From Microstegium vimineum (lineage: Eukaryota > Streptophyta > Magnoliopsida > Poales > Poaceae): a stretch of 64,000 bases of DNA. The notes under the pieces were generated by a model. It made no database searches. It was given only the letters and a program-made list of their open reading frames with translations, and was not told the origin of the DNA. The stretch spans positions 46,628,934 to 46,692,933 of the forward strand of contig CM039135.1 of assembly GCA_022036555.1 (NCBI GenBank). Reading direction: 5' to 3'. Below, in pieces: positions 55,631 to 64,000 of this stretch. Position numbers and translations under genes: made by a program. Numbering within the stretch: position 1 is the first letter of the stretch; the number at the start of each line of letters is the position of its first letter.

Positions 55631-58600
55631 CTACGGCCTTTCATTCAACACCACATGCTCAACTAAATCGCGAGCAATAAGAGTCTTAACAAAACCTGGG
55701 AGGGGGCTCGCCCAAACATATAGGTCGCCCGGATCCCAACACATAGCAAGCTTTGCTAATTCATGCGCTACAGAGTTACATTCTCGAGAGACAACTATGA
55801 TATTATTGCATACAAAGTGTTGTTGTAACATGAAACGTGCATCTCTTATCATCATTCCTCCTGGCGCCCAATCCATATCATCAGAATTTAGAGCCTGTTT
55901 CAGAATTGTTGAGTCCATCTCCAACTGAATCCGGGATATACCCATATCAGTAGCTTCTTGGAGAGCTTGCTTGCATGCTGCTGCCTCAACAGTGAGCACA
56001 TCTGGAGCAACCCTCAATCGACCAGCTCCTGCAAGGATCCCTTCACCGTTATGATCTCGCACAACAAAACCCCAACTACCTTGCAAAGTGTTTGGACTGA
56101 AAGAGCCATCAGAATTGATCTTTAGCTGTTCATGTGGAGGGGCTTGCCATCGCTTCTTGGATATAGGGGTTGCTTTTTGTTTCTTGCTATCAGACATATT
56201 TATATCAGCCATCATATTCAGAACATTCGCTGCTACCTCATCGACATTCAAACATTTTTCACCTTGATTTATCTTGTTTCGTACACCCCACCACCTCCAA
56301 AGCAAGATCATTGTTTTGATACAAATTCCTTCCTGCATGCCGATCAGTGTATTTATCATATCCCAGGCAGTATTCTGCAATAAAAGCCTCTGACGAACCG
56401 ATTCCAAAGAGAGAGCAGTCCAACATCTCCTAACCATTTTGCACTTGAGAAAACAGTGGCCTCCATCTTCATCATATCGGAAGCACACAGGGCATCTTGT
56501 GTCAAGGTTCACTCCTCGGCGGCTAATATTCCTCTTCAAGGCCAGACTGTTCCGAGCTAAACGCCAGATAAAGTGGCGAATTTTGGGCGGACATGGGATT
56601 TTCCACAATTTGCGCCAAACAGCTGATGTACTGTTCAGTTGCTGATCAGCCCTACTGCTTTCACCCTTCTGACAAGGTTTCGTTCGATGTTTCTCATCAT
56701 CCAAAACATGGTACGCACTTTTTACTGAAAATATTCCTCTCCGATCAAAATGACAAGCAATGAAATCCTCATATCCTGGATTAGTTGGGGTTGCTAAAAT
56801 ATATTTCACATCCTCTTCCCAAAAAACATCACGTACCAAGTCCTCATCCCAAGTGCCAATGCTAGGGATCAACAGCTCCTCAACTCTTGTTAGCAGTGTG
56901 TGACATCTGGGAGTAATCGGTCTCCTAGTCACAGAATTCACAATCCATGGATCCTCCCATATGTTGATTTGTGTACCATCCCCTATTCTCCAAATGATGC
57001 CTTTTTTAAGTGATTGGAAACCCCTCAGAATACTCCGCCACGAGTAGGATATACCCGGGCCTTCTTCAGCTTTTAGCAATGTCTCGACTCCCCCATATCT
57101 TGCCTGCAAAATCTGCGCACATAGGGAGTCAGGATTCTTCAGAATGCGCCATCCCTGTCTAGCTAACATTGCCATGTTGAACAAGTGCAAATCTCTATAA
57201 CCAAGCCCTCCTTCCTCTTTTCTCCGACATATTTCTTCCCAAGAAACCCAATGCGTTTTGTTTTCCTTGTGTTGTTGAGACCACCAGTATCGGCAAATCA
57301 TCTTACTCATGTCATCACACAAGGACTTTGTTAGATCAAAACATGACATAGCATATGCTGGGATCGCTTGTGCCACCGCTTTAATCAAGGTCTCCTTCCC
57401 TGCCTTAGACAACAATTTTTCCTTCCAACCCTGAATGCGCTTCCATAATCTCTCCTTTAAATAAGCAAACAATTTTGCTTTAGATCTCCCCATATAAACC
57501 GGCAAGCCCAAATATTTGGCATTCATGGATTCTTGTGAAAGATCCAGAACCTCCATAAATCTTCTTCTATCTTGTGTCTTGGTGTTCCGGCTAAAGACAA
57601 TTGAGGAATTCTCTTTATTTATTTTTTTCCCTGAGCAAAACTCATAAATTTGTAGCACTTGTTGCAGATGGGTTGCATTCTCTTCATTTTCTTTTAGTAG
57701 AAGCAACGAGTCATCTGCAAACAGAAGGTGAGTAATGCTTGGAGCTCCTGCACATATTGACACTCCTTCAATTCTTCCCCTATTTTCAGCATCATTTAAC
57801 AAAGCAGAGAAACCTTCAACACATAATAAAAAAAGATATGGAGATAGGGGGTCCCCCTGTCTTAATCCTCTAGACGGAACAATCCTCTCTGTTAGTCCAC
57901 CATTGACCTTTACTAGGTAGGTAACCGTGGATATGCATCTCATAATTAACTCAATCCACCTATCCTGGAAACCCATTTTTTCCTCATGATCTTCTCCATA
58001 AAATGCCACTCCACTCTGTCATAAGCTTTACTCATGTCGAGCTTCAGAGCAACATATCCATCCCCTCCAATCCTCTTGTTCTGCATAAAATGGTTCATCT
58101 CATATGCAATTAGGACATTGTCAGTGATCAGTCGTCCTGGCACAAAGGCACTCTGATTTTGGGATGTTAGAGATGGCAGTATGATCTTTAGGCGGTTTGC
58201 TAGCACCTTTGATACAATTTTGTACACGACATTGCAGAGACTAATGGGTCGTAGGTCTTTTAATTTTTCTGGAGCCTGCACTTTGGGAATGAGAACAACC
58301 ACTGTGTCGTTCCATAATTCTAGCATTTGACCACCCTCCAAAAAATTCCTCACTTCCCTAGTAATATCAACACCAATAGAGTCCCAATAATTTTTATAAA
58401 AGGTAGCAGACATACCATCCTCCCCTGGCGCCTTTCGATTACCTATGCTTTCCAGCCCTTGCTTTATTTCCTCATCAGTAAACGGCTTCAGTAGTGCATC
58501 ATTCATTTCAGCAGTGACCACGTTTCCAACACATCGCAAGAGATCATCAGAGGTATTCCCTGCATTGGTAGTGTACAGATCACGATAAAAGTTAGTCACT

Positions 58601-59793
58601 GCTGCTAGAATCTCACCCTCCTCCTCCATCACCCTTCCATCTTCCAGAAACAATTCTTCGGATGCGACTTCTTTTTCTTCTCTCCGATGCATATTGGTGG
58701 AAAAATTTGGTATTGTGATCGCCTTTCATCAGCCAGTGTACCTTCGCCCTCTGTCTCCAGTACATATTCCTCTGATCCTCTAGTCTACATAGCTTGAATT
58801 TTAGCAAATCCACTCTATTTGCAATATTCTGGGTGATAGCCCCTCTTCTTGCCTCCTCCAAAGCTTTCCTAGCTCTCTTAATTCTTTTTTCTAGATCCCC
58901 CAATACATTACTGCTCCAGTCCTGAAGGTCAGATGCTGCATTTTGTATTGCTTCATGCACCTTACCCCCACGCACTCCCATTGTCAAATTCCAAGTATTT
59001 TTCACAATTTCTCCACATTGTTCCTCTTGCACCCACCCGACTTCAAAATGAAATTGTGGACTCATGCGCCTAGCTGGGGCATGCATCTCCGCCCCCTCTG
59101 TTTCCATAATGATAGGTCGATGATCCGAATGTTTTGGATCCCCATTTTTAACCTTGAAAGCTGGAAAACGGACCCTCCATTCACCATCCGCAACAGCTCG
59201 ATCCAGACGTCCCCGAATATAATTTTCATCAACATGATTACTGTTCCACCATGTGAATGGGTCACCAGAGAAGCCTAGGTCTTTCATACCACAATCGTCC
59301 AGAGCTTCTCTAAATGCATCCATGCATCTTTGCGGTCTCTCTGGCCCCCCTTCCTTTTCACAGCTAAGTAGAATTTCATTGAAGTCCCCCATACATAACC
59401 ACGGGTGTCGTCTTGCTGCGTTGAGCACTTTCAGTGCTTGCCATGACAAGGATTTCTTGTCCGTTTTTGGTTCGCCATAGAACCTTGTGAATCTCCACAC
59501 AAAACCATCATCCTCCGTTATGTCCGCATCGATGTAAAATTTGGACATCATGCGAACATGCACATTTATTCCCCTTCGCCAAAAGATAGCCAATCCTCCA
59601 CTCCTCCCGACGCTATCTTTAACCATCAAGTTTGTTAGCCCCAGCTTCCACCGAAAGCCATCCATCTTGTGTTCATCCAGTTTGGTTTCGGACAAAAACA
59701 AGGTATCGGGTCCTCCTCCTTCTGAATGCTCAGAAGGCCACGAGCTGCCGCGCCATTCCCCAACCCGCGGCAGTTCCAGGCAATAATCTTCAT
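55631..59793 (-). pseudogene. LINE ORF2 (endonuclease, reverse transcriptase, zf-RVT, RNase H), three frameshifts
   Basis: ORF2 nicks the target and reverse-transcribes the element RNA. It begins MKIIAWNCRGLGN at 59793. An APE-type endonuclease follows (FLSETKLDEHK, WLCMGDFNEIL, SDHRPI in 59701-58613). Reverse transcriptase comes next (LRPISLCNVVYKI, VALKLDMSKAYDRVEW in 58692-57946; GLRQGDPLSPYLFL and FADDSLLLL in 58009-55631), then the zf-RVT region (CPPKIRHFIWRLARN...CPVC...H) and a C-terminal RNase H (KINSDGSF..., LEMDST). Frame breaks lie near 59705, near 58650 and in an A-run near 57980. Each is a one-base change; no large part is missing. Confidence 0.92.
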
Positions 59794-61163
59794 TGATTCC
59801 CGCGGAGCTGCTCCGGCAGCCCCGCTTCCATAATCTCAGACTCCGCTACACCACTCACCGACTTACTTTTCTTTGCCTTCTTAACAACCAGCTCATTGTC
59901 TACGGACATAGGATCCTCCACACCTCTCTTCTTACTTGTCTCCACCACAACACCTGATCCTTGGCTAGACATAGCCTCTCGCTCTATCTTCTTATATGTC
60001 CCCCTCCCTCTCTTCTGCACTTGCTACATCCCTTTCTCTACAGAAACCCCAAGAGTGCCCGACCCGGTTACGTGCATGGATTGTGGGGCACTGTTCACAT
60101 TGCCCGAGCCTCCACCCTCCTCTTTGTCTCGATCCCCCGAAATAAATAATTGTTTCTTTGTTGCTGCTTCATACTGAGGAGATTGAGACACATTCCCTAT
60201 GATCTTCAGTGGGCTATTCACCTCTGCTTCTTCTCCATGCTGCTTTCCTTGCTCCAACTCCTTCTCCGCTGATTTTCTCCAAGAGGGAGCATCACTACGT
60301 GATCTTCCACCACTGTTCTTACTACCCGCCGAAGCTCCTCCACTCCCTGACCCACCATGCGCACCTCTTCCTATTGCATTATTTCTCCAGCTTCCTGAAT
60401 GTCCTCCATCACCACCCGACCTTCTCTTTGGTGGAATGAAACGCAATTCTCTACCAAAAAATTTCTCACTCCTTTTCCCCGTAGATAAAAGGCACAATCT
60501 GTTAGTATGCCCAATTATGCCACACACATAGCAAAAATCAGGAAGGAACTCATATGACAGAGGGCACCAACGATCCTCCACATCCTCCCCTACTGAGACA
60601 GTGACACCACGCATTAAGGGCTTCCGGATGTCTAGTCTCACCTTCAGCCTCAGAAACCTTCCCGCCACAACCTCATCATCACTGGAGTCCGTCTCCATAT
60701 CCATGAAAGTCCCCACCTCATTCCCAATAACCTTCGCCGTGGCACTATTCATCAAACCTAGGGGTAAGTTCGCCATGCGAATCCAAATTGGGATGAAAGA
60801 AAATTCGATCTCCTCAAGGGTTTTAGATCCATCAAACTCCGCCATCACTAGCAGTTCATTCGACACCATCCATGGCCCCTCCTCTAAGGCCTTCTTCTTC
60901 CCCGCTGCTTGGCCGAATGTAATTTGGAAAAAGTTGTCCCCCAAATCTTTGCATTCTACGTCTCTCACAGGGCACCATATCCACCCCAAAGCTTGTTCGA
61001 TCACCTCAGCACAAACATTTTTCTCCGACAGCAGTTTTCCAAAGACCTTCTGTGGATCGGTTCCGGCGCTTCCTCCCTGACCAAAACCACTCCCAATGCG
61101 CACCTTCTTCCTCTCCGCCTCCGACAAGTTCAGACCCTTCATCATGTTGGCCACCTTCTCCAT
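59790..61163 (-). pseudogene. LINE ORF1 (DUF4283 and CCHC zinc knuckle), one premature stop
   Basis: ORF1 proteins bind element RNA and form the ribonucleoprotein needed for retrotransposition. The frame starts at 61163 (MEKVANMMKGLNLSEAERKKV). It shows a DUF4283-like region (about residues 50-150, with GPWMVSNELLVM), then a zinc knuckle DFCYVCGIIGHTNRLC (CX2CX4HX4C, about residue 210), then a Gly/Ser-rich, basic tail. A TAG at 60024-60026 interrupts it after 379 codons. The same frame continues to a TGA at 59790-59792, which overlaps the ORF2 ATG (59791-59793) as ATGA. Confidence 0.85.
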
Positions 61164-61483
61164 CGCTACCTTCTTGGCGGCGGCAGCCCGCCGACCTCGA
61201 CTGGTTTCAGGCGATCAGGAACTTAATGGCTAGCAGAGTTTGGTTTTGGCTCCGAAGCGGAGAATTTGACGTGGACACAAGTGAAGGATGGGATCGTGGA
61301 CTCGCAACCTGATCTCAGCGTGAGATCAGGCTAGGATCGAGGGAAATCAGAGAGAGGAAAAAACGTAGAACCCTAACCGCTTGGGACCGACTCGAGTCGC
61401 CTGGGCACCAGACGCCGAGACCTGTAGCGCTTGTGTGGTTGAATTTTGACCACTGAATAATATTTTGTTCTTTTGACCATTTC

Positions 61484-61767
61484 GTGACTGCAGAAGATGT
61501 CGACGTTTGAGCTTGACACAAGTGTAGTTGTACTGGGCTCGACAGACTCGTCATAAGCCCACATCACGTTACGGCCCATTGCATAGAAGCCCACTATCAA
61601 ACGAGCATTCTTACACCTTCCTCCTCACCAGTGACCGACAGCAGGGCCCCCACCTCCACAGCGCCCGCGCCAAGAGTGTCAACTTCAACCCTGCACCTCC
61701 TCGCTCGCTCCCCTCCGCCCACTCGGATCCGGAAAACCCTAACCCTAGTCATTTCCCGGCCGCCGCC
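61484..61767 (+). promoter_or_regulatory. Promoter and 5' UTR of the CPSF6-like gene
   Basis: The 284 bp between the LINE's target duplicate and the ATG contain GGCCCATT at 61573-61580 (a site II/UP1-type TCP-binding element), related AGCCCA boxes near 61555 and 61588, and a telo-box AAACCCTAA at 61734-61742 followed by CCCTAG. The pairing of these elements is common in plant genes for translation and RNA metabolism. No TATA box is evident. Confidence 0.6.
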
Positions 61768-63579
61768 ATGGACCCCGACGGCGACCCAGCGTTCCACCGC
61801 AACGAGGCCATCTCCGCGGTCCAGGACGTAGACCAGTACTACGGCGACGACGACGACTTCGACGACCTCTACAACGACGTCAACGTCGGGGACGGCTTCC
61901 TCCACGCCTCGCACCAGGCGCCGCCGCCACCTCCGACTCAGCAGGTCCCACCGCCGCAGCAGCACCAGCACCAGCAGCAGCAGCTCCCTCTGCCGCCCCA
62001 GCAGCAGCCGCCACCGCAGCAGCATCCGCCGGCCCACACCCTCCTGCCACCGCCGCCGCAGGTCCCACCGCCGCCGCAGCAGGTACGTATCCCGGGGGTG
62101 GCCGTCCCTGCTCCTGGCATACCTCCAGCACAGACCAACCTCCCTCCGCCGCCTCAGCCGCCGGTCGCGCCCGCGCCGCCTCCGCCTCAGCACCACCAGA
62201 TTCAGCAAGGCGATGTGATCAACCGCCCTGGAGGGAACTTCGCCGGCGGCCCCATCGTGGTCGGGAACGGTGGTCCTGCGGGCGGGGGTGACGGTCCTGG
62301 CGGCACAACGCTGTTCGTGGGGGAACTTCACTGGTGGACGACGGACGCGGATCTGGAATCTGAGCTCAGCAAGTATGGGCCGGTCAAGGAGGTGAGGTTC
62401 TTCGACGAGAAGGCCAGTGGCAAGTCCAAGGGCTACTGCCAGGTCGATTTCTATGACCCTGGTGCAGCAGCTGTCTGCAAGGAGAGCATGAACGGGCACG
62501 CGTTTAATGGCCGACCATGTGTTGTGGCATTCGCCACACCGAACAGTGTTCGTCGCATGGGCGAGGCTCAGGTGAAGAACCAGCAGTCTATGGCTGCACA
62601 AACATCGAATATGCAGCCGAAGGGTGGTAGAGGGGGCGGTGGTGCCGCAGGGCCACAGGTGGGTGGCAATTATGGTGGTGGCCGTGGAGGAGCTGCTGGA
62701 CCTGGTGCCGGTGGTGGAGCAGGTGGAGGTGGTGGAAATTGGGGAAGAGGTGGCGGAGGCATGGGGAATAGAGGCCCTGTTGGTAATATGAGGAACAGGA
62801 TGGGCCCAGCTGGTGGCGGCCGCGGGATAATGGGGAATGGGGGAATGGTTGCACCGCCGCCACCAATGATGCCGCCGGGTGGAATGCTGGGGCAGGGTTT
62901 CGATCCTTCTGGTTACGGCGCTATGGGAAGGATGGGTGGTGGATTTGGTGGGTTTCCTGGTGGACCAGGGGCTATGCCATTCCCTGGCCTGATGCAGCCC
63001 TTCCCGCCGGTTGTTGCTCCACATGTTAACCCGGCTTTCTTTGGTCGGGGTGGAATGGGGGCTGGTGGAATGTGGCCTGATCCCAACATGGGAGCCTGGG
63101 GTGGGGAGGAACAATCAAGTTACGGGGATGATGCAGCTTCTGATCAGCAGTATGGAGAAGGGGGGAGCCATGGGAAAGAGAGGCCACCGGAAAGGGAGTG
63201 GTCTGGTGCACCGGAGAGAAGGCGCGAAAGGGAGAAGGATGCGCCCCCTGCACAGGAATGGCCAGAGAGGAGGAACCGGGATGAGCGTGACATGTCACGA
63301 GAGAGGAATCGTGACTATGACAGAGACAGGGAAAGAGACCGTGACAGGGAAAGAGACCGAGACCGAGACAGGGAGAGGGACAGAGATAGGGAGAGAGAGA
63401 GGGAGAGGGAGAGGCATAGGGATGATAGAGATCGCTATGGTGGTGATTATCACAGGCACAGGGATCGTGATTCAGAACGTAATGAGGACTGGGACAGGGG
63501 GAGGTCATCTGGGACTGGGATACGCAGCAGGTCAAGGGAGGCTGACCACTCTAAGCGCAGGCGGATGACACCTCAGTAG
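61768..63579 (+). CDS. CPSF6/CFIm68-like RRM protein (pre-mRNA 3'-end processing)
   Basis: The 603-aa product starts MDPDGDPAFHRNEAIS in good context (GCCGCCATGG); the frame is open upstream, but without a usable ATG. Order: acidic N-terminus (QDVDQYYGDDDDFDDLYNDV); Pro/Gln-rich stretch (about residues 50-150); one RRM at about residues 180-258 with RNP2 LFVGEL and RNP1-like KSKGYCQVDF; Gly/Met/Pro-rich region (280-450); and a C-terminal Arg/Asp/Glu/Ser tail with alternating RD and RE dipeptides (about 480-595), ending in KRRRMTPQ. This is the plan of the large subunit of cleavage factor Im, which selects poly(A) sites in the nucleus. Plant homologues with this N-terminus are known. A single coding exon is unusual but possible. 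It appears intact and expressed. Confidence 0.9.
   Translation: MDPDGDPAFHRNEAISAVQDVDQYYGDDDDFDDLYNDVNVGDGFLHASHQAPPPPPTQQVPPPQQHQHQQQQLPLPPQQQPPPQQHPPAHTLLPPPPQVPPPPQQVRIPGVAVPAPGIPPAQTNLPPPPQPPVAPAPPPPQHHQIQQGDVINRPGGNFAGGPIVVGNGGPAGGGDGPGGTTLFVGELHWWTTDADLESELSKYGPVKEVRFFDEKASGKSKGYCQVDFYDPGAAAVCKESMNGHAFNGRPCVVAFATPNSVRRMGEAQVKNQQSMAAQTSNMQPKGGRGGGGAAGPQVGGNYGGGRGGAAGPGAGGGAGGGGGNWGRGGGGMGNRGPVGNMRNRMGPAGGGRGIMGNGGMVAPPPPMMPPGGMLGQGFDPSGYGAMGRMGGGFGGFPGGPGAMPFPGLMQPFPPVVAPHVNPAFFGRGGMGAGGMWPDPNMGAWGGEEQSSYGDDAASDQQYGEGGSHGKERPPEREWSGAPERRREREKDAPPAQEWPERRNRDERDMSRERNRDYDRDRERDRDRERDRDRDRERDRDRERERERERHRDDRDRYGGDYHRHRDRDSERNEDWDRGRSSGTGIRSRSREADHSKRRRMTPQ
63318..63420 (+). repeat. GA-rich RD/RE-coding repeat in the CPSF6-like gene
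   Basis: Tandem 6-bp units of the form GAGACC/GACAGG/GAGAGG encode (RD)n and (RE)n. Such repeats are prone to length change while keeping frame. Confidence 0.8.
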
Positions 63580-64000
63580 TCATAGTTGGGTGAGCTACTA
63601 ATGTTGAAGCAAACGGTGATCCAGAGCCGAGTCTTACTTGCACACTGGCGTGGTTAACAGCTAGCATCTTCTTACTGCTTCTAGCTGTGGTGGTTCTAAT
63701 ATCTTTTGTCTCCGGCGATGTGTTGTAGCAAGAATGTGAGATGTAAGTGAAGCTTAATCTGATCCTCTGTTTGTTTTTGAACTGTAACCCTCTTTTTTAA
63801 CTGTACTGTTTGGTAGTCACATGATGGTAACATCATGTAACAATATTTTTGTACCATTACACTTCTTGTAACTTGTTATGTACACAAAGTTGTTTGTTTT
63901 TCTCCCTGTTGTGATTTTTTGTAGCTACATGGCATTGTTTAAAGCAAGAATTGTAATATAGAGTCCTTGTCTAGTACCATGGAATGTAAAATTTTGTTGC
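63580..64000 (+). other. 3' UTR of the CPSF6-like gene to window end
   Basis: After TAG the sequence turns AT-rich, with several TTTTTGTAC/TGTAA-rich motifs and AATGTAAAA near the end, as in plant polyadenylation regions. The exact poly(A) site cannot be fixed, and no second gene begins before the window ends. Confidence 0.6.

Larger units (their letters stand above)
55607..61468 (-). mobile_element. L1-type LINE, full length, 15-bp target duplication
   Basis: The element is flanked by perfect copies of TCTTTTGACCATTTC at 55592-55606 and 61469-61483. At the left (its 3' end) a run of T on the plus strand (55607-55614) is the short poly-A tail. Read on the minus strand it has a 305-bp 5' region, ORF1 from 61163, ORF2 from 59793, and a short 3' end. 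This is the standard plant L1 plan. Four single lesions (a stop in ORF1 and three frameshifts in ORF2) have inactivated an otherwise complete copy. Together with the perfect duplication they point to fairly recent insertion. Confidence 0.95.

Noticed and set aside
61597..63114. 505-aa open frame on the minus strand
   Set aside because: It is the shadow of the CPSF6-like gene: GC-rich repeats keep the antisense frame open, and its residues are His/Arg/Thr low-complexity.
1..64000. tRNA, rRNA and microRNA genes
   Set aside because: I looked for cloverleaf-like and conserved rRNA text and saw none. Only retrotransposon primer sites resemble tRNA ends.

Overview
The window is nuclear DNA of a grass (Poaceae, probably panicoid). 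It is dominated by plant mobile elements: a Sirevirus-type Ty1/copia element, Tat-lineage Ty3/gypsy elements with antisense ORFs, an L1-type LINE, Helitrons, a CACTA end, and many Stowaway, PIF/Harbinger-like and Mutator-like MITEs. The few host genes have canonical plant introns or GC-rich monocot codon use. The species cannot be named from sequence alone.

Layout. 1-6375 is the 3' half of a decayed Sirevirus: pol, a spacer with repeated polypurine motifs, and an LTR. 6376-19417 is a minus-oriented Tat gypsy element. It has an LTR, a non-coding stretch and an antisense ORF of the 'putative gypsy type transposon' kind. It is split at a GCTGT target duplication by a second, complete but internally deleted Tat element (7777-16883). 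That inner element carries a different antisense ORF, of the plant-mobile-domain type, with its own TATA box and introns. A 100-N assembly gap (19418-19517) follows.

19833-22288 is a truncated, intron-containing pseudogene of a DRG-family GTPase. 23.2-28 kb holds MITEs, a LINE reverse transcriptase scrap and an LTR scrap. 28690-34493 is a young non-autonomous Tat element (two 1.15-kb LTRs, GAAAC target duplication, gag only) inserted in a reverse-oriented Sirevirus LTR fragment. 35-39 kb holds MITEs and a CACTA terminus. 39.5-44.1 kb is a tandem Helitron cluster, followed by a foldback MITE and a Helitron Rep/helicase pseudogene.

Host genes. The most interesting locus is 46838-50554 (+). It is a seven-exon gene whose splice sites are all canonical and whose phases all agree. 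It encodes about 580 aa with the apparent order ankyrin-like repeats, ubiquitin-like domain ending RLRGG, degenerate kinase-like domain, KEN-like C-terminus. This is the RNase L/IRE1 plan with a ubiquitin fold inserted. 52400-53056 (-) encodes a GPI-anchored arabinogalactan protein. 61768-63579 (+) encodes a CPSF6/CFIm68-like RRM protein with a proline-rich middle and an Arg/Asp/Glu-rich tail.

A 5.9-kb L1-type LINE (55607-61468, minus) with a perfect 15-bp target duplication sits about 285 bp upstream of that last ATG, head to head with it. The host genes do not form a pathway. The window is mainly a record of nested insertion around three apparently functional genes. Domain names rest on reading translations by eye; no database search was possible.
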